Part shown: positions 52,895 to 60,232 of the stretch, one piece after another
How positions within the stretch are numbered: the first letter of the stretch is position 1
Layout of the letters: each line of letters opens with the position of its first letter
Assembly (NCBI RefSeq): GCF_001046895.1
Contig: NZ_CAQI01000051.1
Location: forward strand, 44,929-108,928
From: Pseudarthrobacter siccitolerans
GTDB lineage: Bacteria; Actinomycetota; Actinomycetes; Actinomycetales; Micrococcaceae
DNA length: 64,000 nt
Reading direction: 5' to 3'
Notes under the pieces: model-generated
What the model was told of the DNA's origin: nothing
The model's input: only the letters and a program-made list of their open reading frames with translations
The model's database searches: none
Translations under genes and position numbers: made by a program

Positions 52895-53383
52895 ATGGAG
52901 CATCAGGAGAGGATCTGGTTCGTGGACCCCGCCACGCTGCGGGACGTAGTCGTGGACCGGGAGGCAATGGAAGCCCGGTTGGGCGACTGCACGGACCTGG
53001 AGCGCGTCTGGGTTTTATCCCTTCTGGGACGGGGTGACGAAGCAGTCAACGAAGCCCAACAGCTGCTGGCCGCCTCCACGGACCCGTTCCGTGCCCTGCT
53101 CGTTCTCGCCTATGCCTATCAGCGGCTGTATCGCTGGCGGGACGCCGCCCAGGTGCAGGAACGGGCCCTTCGTGCTGCCCGCACGACGTTCAGGGAAGCT
53201 CAGGTCCGCCATCAGATCGGGCGGCGGCTTTTTGACGAGGGTCTTTACCTCGCGGCCGCGGCCGAGTTCGAGTGGGCGGCTGACCTGTTCAAAGCTGCCG
53301 GACGTCCCCGCGCAGCACTGACCTCCTACAGAGCAAGGGAACGGGCCAGGAAGGTAAACCGGCAAAGCCGGCTCCCGGACTAA
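52895..53383 (+). CDS. Hypothetical TPR-like helical protein
   Basis: A 162-residue soluble, Arg/Ala/Glu-rich protein. It consists of paired helices with a tetratricopeptide-like pattern (WVLSLLGRGDEAVNEAQQLL; LAYAYQRLYRWRDAAQVQER; RLFDEGLYLAAAAEFEWAAD), suggesting three repeats and a protein-interaction role. No catalytic motif or cysteine-rich metal site is visible apart from one cysteine. ATG 52895 has AGGTGG upstream. It sits between the BNR lipoprotein and the copper-storage protein; function unknown. Confidence 0.68.
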   Translation: MEHQERIWFVDPATLRDVVVDREAMEARLGDCTDLERVWVLSLLGRGDEAVNEAQQLLAASTDPFRALLVLAYAYQRLYRWRDAAQVQERALRAARTTFREAQVRHQIGRRLFDEGLYLAAAAEFEWAADLFKAAGRPRAALTSYRARERARKVNRQSRLPD

Positions 53384-53534
53384 AAGGGCCGTTACTTACC
53401 AGCACGAGGACAGCCATACTGGCGCAAGGAGGAAGGAGGCGGACGGGAACACAGGCCCGGGCGCCACAAACACAATCCAGGCGGTGCCCGGAACATTTTT
53501 CAGCTACTCAAACCTTGGAAAGAGAGAGTGCACA

Positions 53535-53948
53535 ATGACCCACGGGACCACACACAAACTGCTTGATGCCTACCCCAAGGACCTTGGTGGCATCGACACG
53601 CACAAGCTGGCCGAATGCATCGCGGCCTGTTTCGACTGCGCCCAAGCCTGCACTGCCTGCGCTGATGCATGTTTGAGCGAGGACATGGTGGCCGAGCTGA
53701 CCAAATGCATCCGCACCGACCTGGACTGCGCCGACATCTGCACCACGACGGGCAACATCCTCTCCCGCCACACCGGCTACGACGCCAACATCACCCGCGC
53801 CGTACTCCAGGCCTGCGCCACCGCCTGCAAGGCCTGCGGAGATGAATGCGAACAGCACGCCGGAATGCACGAGCACTGCCGGATCTGCGCCGAAGCGTGC
53901 CGGCGCTGCGAGCAAGCCTGCAACGAACTGCTTACCTCTCTGGGCTGA
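53535..53948 (+). CDS. Four-helix-bundle copper-storage protein (Csp type), copy 1
   Basis: A 137-residue protein with 18 cysteines arranged along four helices (CIAACFDCAQACTACADAC; CADICTTTGN; CATACKACGDEC; CRICAEACRRCEQAC). This is the Csp architecture, where Cu(I) ions line the core of a tetrameric four-helix bundle. No signal peptide is seen, so it should store copper in the cytosol (Csp3-like). ATG 53535 follows AAAGAGAGAGTGCACA. Its last 17 bp overlap the convergent TetR gene. A close paralogue lies at 57079-57489 in the opposite orientation. Confidence 0.92.
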   Translation: MTHGTTHKLLDAYPKDLGGIDTHKLAECIAACFDCAQACTACADACLSEDMVAELTKCIRTDLDCADICTTTGNILSRHTGYDANITRAVLQACATACKACGDECEQHAGMHEHCRICAEACRRCEQACNELLTSLG

Positions 53949-54543
53949 CTGGAGCCCGCCCTGCAGACGCCGGGGTACCCGGCGCCTGCAGGGCGTCCAA
54001 AGTGACTCCGACCAGCCGGGTCACGGCCTCATGTGACGCCAGTCCGGCCGCAGCGCCAAGGGCATGAAGGCAGAAGGCAGCCAGAACGTCCGGGGCAACA
54101 TCGACGCGGAAAATTTTCGCGTCCGCGCCCTCGGCAATGATCTCTGCGATGAAATCCGTGAGGTGCTGGTGAGCCCGCCCCGCGTGGGCTCCCTGGTGCA
54201 GACGCGCCGCGTCTGTTTCGTCGTGGCCCGAGCGTGACAGGAAAGCATAGGCGTGCAAAACGGCTTCAAGCTGCTGCCGGGCTCCGGCGTTCTGTCCTTT
54301 GACGTCGACCAGCTCGTTCAGATGGGCCTGGATCTGGCGCTCGTGCCAAGCCAAGATGATGGACTCAACATCCGGGAAGTACTTGTACAGCGTTGCCCGG
54401 CCGATGCCTGCAGCCTGGGCGATCCCCGACATCGTCACCCCCGAGGCGCCCTGGCCCGCCAAAAGGCCAGCGGTGGCGTCAAGAACCGCACCCCGCACAG
54501 TATCCCGGTGGGTTTCGATCGTCTCGTTCCAGAGCTTGGGCAT
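53932..54543 (-). CDS. TetR/AcrR-family regulator
   Basis: A 203-residue repressor with an N-terminal helix-turn-helix (VTMSGIAQAAGIGRATLYKYF near 36-56) and a helical C-terminal ligand domain. It is transcribed leftward, divergent from a small membrane-protein pair (54624, 54794) with an 80-bp intergenic region that is its likely target. Its 3' end overlaps the Csp gene. The AT-rich intergenic text includes near-direct repeats (ATAGACATAGTG and ATACATACTGT-like) but no clean palindrome. The ligand is unknown. Confidence 0.87.
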   Translation of the reverse strand: MPKLWNETIETHRDTVRGAVLDATAGLLAGQGASGVTMSGIAQAAGIGRATLYKYFPDVESIILAWHERQIQAHLNELVDVKGQNAGARQQLEAVLHAYAFLSRSGHDETDAARLHQGAHAGRAHQHLTDFIAEIIAEGADAKIFRVDVAPDVLAAFCLHALGAAAGLASHEAVTRLVGVTLDALQAPGTPASAGRAPVSPER

Positions 54544-54623
54544 ACCCGAATGCTACAACCTGACGCAGGATAGACATAGTGCCGATTGCGATACATACTG
54601 TTTACAAAACCACGTGAAGGATC

Positions 54624-54797
54624 ATGATGACGAACTCCGGCTCCACCCCCGACGGCCGCTCCGCCGACAGTAAGGAGACCCGGCATAAGACACCGCTGTG
54701 GGTGAAGGGATTCCTGGTCGCTGCGGCTGTGATCGTGGTGGCCTTTGCTGTCATGCACCTCACCGGCGGCGGTATGGTCATGAACCACACGCCATGA
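54624..54797 (+). CDS. Small single-span membrane protein
   Basis: A 57-residue protein too short for most gene finders: polar N-terminus (about 1-26, TNSGSTPDGRSADSKETRHK), one membrane helix (VKGFLVAAAVIVVAFAVMHL, about 28-47), and a short Met/His end (GGGMVMNHTP). AAGGATC precedes tandem ATGs at 54624 and 54627. Its stop overlaps the start of the next gene (ATGA), so the two are translationally coupled. The Met/His tail outside the membrane would suit copper contact; this is inference. Confidence 0.75.
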   Translation: MMTNSGSTPDGRSADSKETRHKTPLWVKGFLVAAAVIVVAFAVMHLTGGGMVMNHTP

Positions 54798-55342
54798 AAG
54801 TCATGCCCCCCGCGGTACGCAAGGCGGCCCTGACGCTCCACATCATCTCGTCTGTGGGCTGGCTCGGCGCTGTCGCCGCGTTCCTGGTGCTGGCTGTCAC
54901 CGGTCTAACGTCCGCCGATGCGCAGCTGGTCCGCGCGGTGTATGTGGGCATGAATCTGGTCGGGTGGGCGATCATCTTGCCCTTGAGCCTGGCTTCGCTG
55001 CTCTCCGGGATCATCCAGGGCCTCGGCACCGTGTGGGGAGTGTTCCGGCACTACTGGGTTCTGATCAAGCTCATCATCACCGCCGTGGCCACACTGCTGT
55101 TATTGGTGCATCTGCAGCCGGTCACTGCCATGGCCAACATGGCCTTGGCAGCTGACCTGGGCCCGTCGGACATGAACGGGATGAGGGTCCAACTGGTCTT
55201 CGACGCCGGCGCCGCCATCCTGGCGTTGCTCGTGACAAGTGTCCTATCTGTTTATAAACCTCGAGGGCTGACCCGCCACGGACAGAAAGTCCTCGACAGG
55301 CAGCAGAGTCAGATCCGGTCGGTTAAAGGCGCCGACGCCTGA
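54794..55342 (+). CDS. Four-helix membrane protein (DUF2269-like)
   Basis: A 182-residue integral membrane protein with four hydrophobic segments (LHIISSVGWLGAVAAFLVLA; YVGMNLVGWAIILPLSLASL; WVLIKLIITAVATLLLLVHL; GAAILALLVTSVLSVYK). A histidine in helix 1 and aligned helices recall DUF2269/CopD-like membrane proteins, but I cannot confirm copper transport. It is coupled to the 57-residue protein through an ATGA overlap and is probably controlled by the divergent TetR regulator. A bidirectional terminator follows. Confidence 0.75.
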   Translation: MKVMPPAVRKAALTLHIISSVGWLGAVAAFLVLAVTGLTSADAQLVRAVYVGMNLVGWAIILPLSLASLLSGIIQGLGTVWGVFRHYWVLIKLIITAVATLLLLVHLQPVTAMANMALAADLGPSDMNGMRVQLVFDAGAAILALLVTSVLSVYKPRGLTRHGQKVLDRQQSQIRSVKGADA

Positions 55343-55383
55343 ACATTACCTGTGAGGCGCGGAGCTGAACGGCCACCCGACTC

Positions 55384-55424
55384 CCGAACCCCTTCCGGAT
55401 ACTGCCACCCCGGAAGGGGTTCGG
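55384..55424. terminator. Bidirectional terminator between convergent genes
   Basis: CCGAACCCCTTCCGG (55384-55398) and CCGGAAGGGGTTCGG (55410-55424) form a perfect 15-bp stem with an 11-nt loop, between the membrane-protein gene and the convergent DUF305 gene. Confidence 0.85.
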
Positions 55425-55433
55425 AGTGAGGTT

Positions 55434-56132
55434 TTAGTTGCGTCCGGCGTTGTCTGTCAGCCATTGGCGGAAGTCGACGATTTCCTTTTCTTGGGTTGCG
55501 ATCCCGGAGGAGGATTCGTCCCGCAACTTGGCATGGACGGCACGTGATTGGGGTTCAAGGAATTCGATGATGCCCCCGGTGTGGTGCGGGATCATCAGCC
55601 TGACAAATTCGACATCGAATGCCTCGCCGTCCGCGACTTCGGCCAACTGCTTCATCTGAGCCTGCATCTCTTGGTCCATGGCTGCCATTACCTCCCGGGC
55701 TTCGGGGGAGGCTTGGGCGGCTGCTTGTTCCGGAGTCAGCCCGTACCACTGTTCAAGCCAGCGGGTGAACAATTCGATCTGCTCCTGCTGCCCTTTGATA
55801 ATGTCCCGGGCATGACTGCGGATATGGTTATCGGCGCCGCGCTCAAGCTCCATTTCGGCCATGTCGATCGCCGCTTGGTGGTGTGGAATGATCGCCGCGA
55901 GGAAGGTGGTTTCCAGTTCCTTGCCTTCAAGCGCGGCCAGGATTTGGCCGAAGCGGTAGGAAAGTGGTGATGTAGCCTCAGGCTGGATGTCGCCCTGCTT
56001 CTGGACCTGAATTTGTGCAGAAGTTCCTGATACAGGCAGGACTGCCGAGGCGGCAGGCGCGCCCACGAGCACGGTCGCCGCGATGGTCAGGCAGGCAAAG
56101 GCTGGGCGGACAGGTGAGGGTGCAGATTTCAT
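55434..56132 (-). CDS. DUF305 protein with Sec signal
   Basis: A 232-residue exported protein with a cleavable-looking signal (FACLTIAATVLVGAPAASA, about 12-30) and no lipobox cysteine. The DUF305 domain (about 60-228) has paired motifs AIIPHHQAAIDMAEMELERG and LMIPHHTGGIIEF. It is therefore a soluble or wall-associated counterpart of the lipoprotein at 51254. It is transcribed leftward after the membrane DUF305 gene (219-bp gap holding no gene I recognise). Confidence 0.87.
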   Translation of the reverse strand: MKSAPSPVRPAFACLTIAATVLVGAPAASAVLPVSGTSAQIQVQKQGDIQPEATSPLSYRFGQILAALEGKELETTFLAAIIPHHQAAIDMAEMELERGADNHIRSHARDIIKGQQEQIELFTRWLEQWYGLTPEQAAAQASPEAREVMAAMDQEMQAQMKQLAEVADGEAFDVEFVRLMIPHHTGGIIEFLEPQSRAVHAKLRDESSSGIATQEKEIVDFRQWLTDNAGRN

Positions 56133-56351
56133 TTCGGTCTCCTGATGTTTTTGTTTCTATTCACGATCGCCGGCGAAAGACAGAGACCTGCCAGCGGAAG
56201 CCGTTGCATGTCACCCGTTGGGCAACCTCACGGCGCAAGACGCGAATCCGAGCAGTGCTGGCTGTCGTCGCCCCCGCGACCTGTGCTTTGGAAGGCCAGT
56301 GCTCGTCCGGCGTGCAATTATCTGCCCGCCAGCGTTCGCGTTGACTGATTC

Positions 56352-56939
56352 TTAGCTGGATCCGTACCGGTTCAGGATGGATTGCATTTGGGTGATTTCT
56401 TCTTGTTGGGACTTCACGATCGAATCGCACAGCTCGATGATTTCCGGGTCGGTGATGTCCGATTCCTGGCAGACCAGGATTGCGCGGGAGTGGTGCGGGA
56501 TCATGGATTTGAGGAACTGCTCATTGCCCACGAACGTTTCCGTCCTTCCCAGCGCGAACACGCCGGCAAAGAGCACAGCGAACCCGACCAGCAGGGCGAT
56601 GTTCGCTTTCTTGTTTTTGAACATCGACCACATGCCGATGATCATGACGATGGCCATCGCCGAGACCATCAGCAGTGCCATCCAAAAGTTGCTCAGGTTG
56701 AAGTAGAAGTGATCGATCGAGCGGACCATTGACATCGACAACACCCACATCAGCCCCAGGCTGACCAACAAGATGACACCGAATTTCACGTACATTCGGG
56801 CTGAGCCGTGCCCGCTGGTGCCGTGGTCCGAGCCCTTGCTCTCGTTGGCGGCCGGATCGTCATGTTGGTGCTGCCCTGCTTGCTGTTGCCGGTGCCCACC
56901 GGTTCCGGGGCGGCTTCCGGAATTACTTGCTGCGCTCAT
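56352..56939 (-). CDS. Membrane-anchored DUF305 protein
   Basis: A 195-residue protein with a His/Gln/Gly-rich cytoplasmic or extracellular N-terminus (about 1-48; GGHRQQQAGQHQHDD), then three hydrophobic helices (YVKFGVILLVSLGLMWVLSM; FWMALLMVSAMAIVMIIGMW; IALLVGFAVLFAGVFALG) and a C-terminal half-size DUF305 domain with a single paired-histidine motif SMIPHHSRAILVCQ. The topology differs from the other two DUF305 proteins here. A cysteine follows the motif and another occurs in IELCDSIV. Confidence 0.86.
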   Translation of the reverse strand: MSAASNSGSRPGTGGHRQQQAGQHQHDDPAANESKGSDHGTSGHGSARMYVKFGVILLVSLGLMWVLSMSMVRSIDHFYFNLSNFWMALLMVSAMAIVMIIGMWSMFKNKKANIALLVGFAVLFAGVFALGRTETFVGNEQFLKSMIPHHSRAILVCQESDITDPEIIELCDSIVKSQQEEITQMQSILNRYGSS

Positions 56940-57078
56940 GAAGGGGAACTCCTTTCAAACCCGCAGATCCCCCTCCCCGCCTGCGTGGTGCATTGATCGG
57001 AATGGGGGTCTGAACGGGGATTTTGCGGCACCGGGATGAAAGGTCCCGGTCCCGCCGTCGGCTGTGTTCTGGAGTGAT

Positions 57079-57489
57079 TTATCCGAGCGTGGACAGAAGT
57101 TCCTGGCAGGCCGTTTCGCAGCGGCGGCAGGCCTCGGCGCAGACCCGGCAGTGATCGTGCATTCCGGCGTGCCGTTCGCACTCGTCACCACATGTTTTGC
57201 AGGCAGTACGACAGGCCTCCAGAACGGCGCGGGTGAGGTTGGCGTCATAGCCGGTATGCCGGGACAGGATGTTGCCGGTTGTTACGCAGATGTCGGCGCA
57301 GTCGAGGTTGGTGCGGATGCACTTGGTCAGGTCAGCGACCATGTCTTCGCTCAGGCACGCGTCGGCGCACGCGGTGCAGGTCTGCGCGCACTCGAAGCAG
57401 GCCTGGATGCACTGGGCGAGCTTTTCCTTGTCTACGCCGCCAAGATCCTTCGGATAGGTATCGAGCATGGACATTACATGATGGGTCAT
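57079..57489 (-). CDS. Four-helix-bundle copper-storage protein (Csp type), copy 2
   Basis: A 136-residue paralogue of the protein at 53535-53948, again with 18 cysteines in the same spacing (CIQACFECAQTCTACADAC; CADICVTTGN; CRTACKTCGDEC; CRVCAEACRRCETAC). Nucleotide similarity between the two genes is also high by eye. No signal peptide, so a cytosolic Cu(I) store is expected. It is transcribed leftward ahead of the DUF305 genes. AGGAGGAGAAACC provides a strong ribosome-binding site before the ATG. Confidence 0.92.
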   Translation of the reverse strand: MTHHVMSMLDTYPKDLGGVDKEKLAQCIQACFECAQTCTACADACLSEDMVADLTKCIRTNLDCADICVTTGNILSRHTGYDANLTRAVLEACRTACKTCGDECERHAGMHDHCRVCAEACRRCETACQELLSTLG

Positions 57490-57648
57490 TGGTTTCTCCT
57501 CCTACAGGGGACGGCCAACCCGATGGTTCGCCGCTGAATGGTCATTCGCTTCGTTGTTGTTCTGGCCCTCGTCGGGCCAAACGGCCGGTTCGACGACCGT
57601 TCAGAAAGCCGCTGCGCGTCAGGCAGGCTGCAGCACCAAAGTGCTGGT

Positions 57649-58062
57649 TTACGTCCGGCTGATGGACAGGGCCGTCAACGACGGGGTGAGATGATCCCTC
57701 TTTTCCAGCGCGGGATCCAACCAACCAAGCGGCACGTAACCGTTAAGGGGAGGCGCTAGTTTCGCCTGCGCAGAGGCGGCAGAGGCAGGTTTGGGATACG
57801 TCCGCTGGGCCGGGGTGATGGCCTCGGGTGTGCTCTTCTGCTGCCAGCAGCAGGCATGCCGGGACGGTGATCCTGCGGGATCGTCCACGGCCGCGATTGC
57901 CCCGGCGGGGTTGGTGTGCTTGGCCGCAATCGGCACCGCTTGGGAGACGCCCATGGCCACGGTTCGGTGGTGGTCCATCTGCAGGCACAGGGCAGCCGCG
58001 GCAGATGTGGTGAAAGCCACCAGCAGCGAAAGGCTCAGGACGGCCCGCACCACCGCCTGCAC
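57649..58062 (-). CDS. Small secreted protein sharing the LSISRT tail
   Basis: A 137-residue protein with an N-terminal hydrophobic segment (AVLSLSLLVAFTTSAAAALC, about 7-26), probably a signal or anchor. The mature part contains QMDHHRTVAMG and HACCWQQ, possible metal ligands, and ends ALSISRT, identical in the last six residues to the protein at 50636-51106. It starts at GTG 58062 with GGGAGAA 11 nt upstream; the start is not certain. It heads the leftward half of the copper region (Csp copy 2 and two DUF305 genes follow). Function unknown. Confidence 0.65.
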   Translation of the reverse strand: MQAVVRAVLSLSLLVAFTTSAAAALCLQMDHHRTVAMGVSQAVPIAAKHTNPAGAIAAVDDPAGSPSRHACCWQQKSTPEAITPAQRTYPKPASAASAQAKLAPPLNGYVPLGWLDPALEKRDHLTPSLTALSISRT

Positions 58063-58410
58063 GGTGACGCTCGTTCTCCCGCATGCTGATTGTGAAATAA
58101 GGCCTGCCTCCGGTCTCGTCCGGACAGTTCAAGTCCAACCCTAATAAAAGATCAGCATGCTGACTAGTTCGATGCGGTCCCTATTGAACGCCGTGCGCCC
58201 GGAGGTGCCGGCTTTGGCGCCCGTCCCCGTCTCATAACTCTTGGTAAACGAGACCTCTCATCCGGCGAACAAACAGGCGCGCGGTCAAGACCTTGGTTCC
58301 AGTGCAACCAGACGACTTTCTCCGCCCGCGGTCATTCTCACAACTACGTCTCGAAAGTTGCTGGTCAAATTGCCGTACCAACCATTAGTTATAAGACATC
58401 GGAGATAACC
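58063..58410. promoter_or_regulatory. Gene-free stretch with res-like repeats and a palindrome
   Basis: No gene is seen. TCAGCATGCTGA (58152-58163) is a perfect palindrome upstream of the leftward genes. GTCTC-type units occur at 58229-58254 (GTCTCATAACT, with an inverted GTCTC partner ending the unit), at 58348-58360 (GTCTCGAAAGTTG) and inverted at 58387-58397 (AGTTATAAGAC, the complement of GTCTTATAACT) just before the recombinase start. The layout resembles resolvase-binding subsites. Confidence 0.5.
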
Positions 58411-59007
58411 ATGACGAAACTGATTGGATATGCACGAGTTTCGACCCGGCAGCAGTCCGCCGACCGGCAGCGGGTGGACCTACTTGCCGCCGGCGTTCGA
58501 CGCGATGACCTCTACATTGACCACGGAGTCTCCGGCGGACGCTCTTCACGACCCCAGTTCGATCAAGCACTTGACGCGCTCATGGAGGGTGACACCCTCG
58601 TCATCACGACTTTGGACCGGCTCGGGCGATCCACTCAAAACATGCTTACTTTTGCCGATGAACTCCGCAGCAGGGGTGCTGGCCTTCGTGTCCTGAATCT
58701 CGGCGGAGGTGACGTCGACACAACGACACCCATGGGGTCCCTGCTGTTCACCATCATGGCCGCCCTTGCGCAGATGGAACACGAGATCAAACGCGAACGC
58801 ATCACGGATTCGATCACCAAACGCAGAGAAGCTGGAAAGGACCTTGGCGGCCGACCCCTCAGCGTCACTGACAGCCAGATTCGAAACGCAGTCCGCCTGG
58901 TCGAAGGCGGTGAACCGGCGGCGCAGGTCGCCCGCGACTTCGGAATGTCCCGGGCAACCTACTACAGGCGGTCACGAGCACTCACGAACCAGCAGGGCGA
59001 CATTTAG
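58411..59007 (+). CDS. Small serine recombinase (resolvase/invertase family)
   Basis: A 198-residue serine recombinase with the catalytic serine in IGYARVSTRQQSADRQRVDL (near 11), conserved LDRLGRSTQNML (near 70), MEHEIKRERI and a C-terminal helix-turn-helix (VARDFGMSRATYYRRSRAL). Size and domain order match Tn3-type resolvases and DNA invertases, not large serine integrases. GGAGATAACC precedes the ATG. It marks the right end of the copper region and probably acts on the repeats directly upstream. No transposase of a Tn3 element is present in the window. Confidence 0.92.
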   Translation: MTKLIGYARVSTRQQSADRQRVDLLAAGVRRDDLYIDHGVSGGRSSRPQFDQALDALMEGDTLVITTLDRLGRSTQNMLTFADELRSRGAGLRVLNLGGGDVDTTTPMGSLLFTIMAALAQMEHEIKRERITDSITKRREAGKDLGGRPLSVTDSQIRNAVRLVEGGEPAAQVARDFGMSRATYYRRSRALTNQQGDI

Positions 59008-59176
59008 CGCCGTAAGCCATTACCGCCAACATTCTCAAGCATGGATGGTTCACCCAGGTTGGAGGCTCTTTTCAAGCAGTAGAGAAGGCGATCGAGCGAG
59101 ACGAATAAGGGGCAAGGGCCTACCCCGTCCGCCCGTTTTGGGGTTGGGCGCCTCGCTCCGGTACCCTATTGAGGTT

Positions 59177-59263
59177 GGTGACGTGTCCGAGCGGCCGAAG
59201 GTGCAACACTCGAAATGTTGTTTGGTGTAAAAGCCAACGTGGGTTCAAATCCCACCGTCACCG
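59177..59263 (+). tRNA. tRNA-Ser (anticodon CGA)
   Basis: An 87-nt class II tRNA with acceptor GGTGACG/CGTCACC, discriminator G, and anticodon loop CTCGAAA giving CGA. Unlike the other two serine tRNAs here, CCA is encoded (59264-59266). It lies between the recombinase gene and the IS element. Confidence 0.94.
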
Positions 59264-59272
59264 CCAAATGAG

Positions 59273-59314
59273 AAGGCCCTGCTTCCCCTTGTAAACAAGG
59301 GGAAGCAGGGCCTT
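59273..59314 (+). terminator. Rho-independent terminator after tRNA-Ser(CGA)
   Basis: AAGGCCCTGCTTCCCCTTG and its complement form a perfect 19-bp stem around TAAA, followed by TGCTGT. Confidence 0.88.
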
Positions 59315-59349
59315 TGCTGTACCTGCTACCGGGGTTAGGGCGTGTCTCC

Positions 59350-59880
59350 TTATTGGCGTAGCCAGATCAGGACCGAGTAGAGGGCGACCCCGGAGCGGTA
59401 GGTGATGGCGAGTTTGTCGTATCGGGTGGCGATGCTGCGCCATTGCTTGAAAATGTTGAAGGACTGCTCGACGACGGAGCGGCCTTTGTAGGCCTCGCTG
59501 TCGAAGTCCACCGGCCGGCCGCCGCGGGCGCCTTTGCGTTTGCGGTTGGCAATCTGATCCCGAGGTTCGGGTATGACTGCCTTAATTTTCCGGGCCCGCA
59601 AGAGTGAGCGGTTGGCTTTGGAGGAGTAGGCCTTGTCACCCATCACCGCGTCGGGGCGAGTCCTTGCCCGTCCCATGCCGGGGCGTGGAACCTTTATTGC
59701 GTCCATGACGTGTGGGAACATTCGTGAGTCTGAACCTTGACCTGGTCCAATGATGAAGGCCAGCGGCCGGCCTTTCCCGTCGCACGCGTGGTGGATCTTG
59801 GTGCCCAGTCCGCCCCGGGACCGTCCGACGGCGTGATCCTCAGGTTCGACCCAGAGTTTCTTGTAATTCGGGACGTCCCC
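59350..59880 (-). CDS. IS5-family transposase, C-terminal frame (OrfB)
   Basis: This frame continues the transposase from the overlap (GDVPNYKKLWVEPEDHAVGR; SRGGLGTKIHHACDG). It carries the second aspartate in DAVMGDKAYSSKANR and the glutamate in GRSVVEQSFNIFKQW, completing the DDE triad, and ends VLIWLRQ 12 bp from the left inverted repeat. The frame is open further upstream, so the listed 5' limit marks the frameshift site, not a start codon. It would be made as a fusion with OrfA. Confidence 0.85.
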   Translation of the reverse strand, partial: GDVPNYKKLWVEPEDHAVGRSRGGLGTKIHHACDGKGRPLAFIIGPGQGSDSRMFPHVMDAIKVPRPGMGRARTRPDAVMGDKAYSSKANRSLLRARKIKAVIPEPRDQIANRKRKGARGGRPVDFDSEAYKGRSVVEQSFNIFKQWRSIATRYDKLAITYRSGVALYSVLIWLRQ

Positions 59881-60232
59881 CTGTGCTGCGGGGAAGGTTC
59901 GTCCCGTGCTGGTGGGCGCGGTTGATCGTCGAGTCCACCGACACCGTCCAGTCGATCTCACCGGCGGCGTTAGCCTCGGACAGCAGGACGGCGTGGATCC
60001 GGTCCCAAATCCCGTCCGCGGCAAAACGGCGGTGGCGTTTCCACACCGTCTGCCATGGACGGAACTGCTCCGGAAGGTCCCGCCAGGCGATCCCGCACCG
60101 ATACCGGTACGCGATGCCCTCCACGACCTGACGGTGGTTCCGGAACGGACGCCCGCGTTGTCCGTCGGAGCTGGGCAGCAACGGCTCAACGCGGGCCCAC
60201 TGTTCATCCGTAAAAACCTGGAAACGAGACAC
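59840..60232 (-). CDS. IS5-family transposase, N-terminal frame (OrfA)
   Basis: A 130-residue frame carrying the IS5 N-terminal domain (FQVFTDEQWARVEPLLPSSD) and the first catalytic aspartate in VSVDSTINRAHQHGT. It ends 37 bp beyond the C5 run at 59877-59881 (G5 on the coding strand), where the second frame takes over. A frameshift there, programmed as in many IS427-group elements or mutational, is needed for the full enzyme. It begins 37 bp inside the right inverted repeat. Confidence 0.88.
   Translation of the reverse strand: MSRFQVFTDEQWARVEPLLPSSDGQRGRPFRNHRQVVEGIAYRYRCGIAWRDLPEQFRPWQTVWKRHRRFAADGIWDRIHAVLLSEANAAGEIDWTVSVDSTINRAHQHGTNLPRSTGGRPELQETLGRT

Noticed and set aside
58411..59007. 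Prophage integrase
   Set aside because: The protein is a 198-residue resolvase/invertase, and no phage structural, packaging or lysis genes are nearby.
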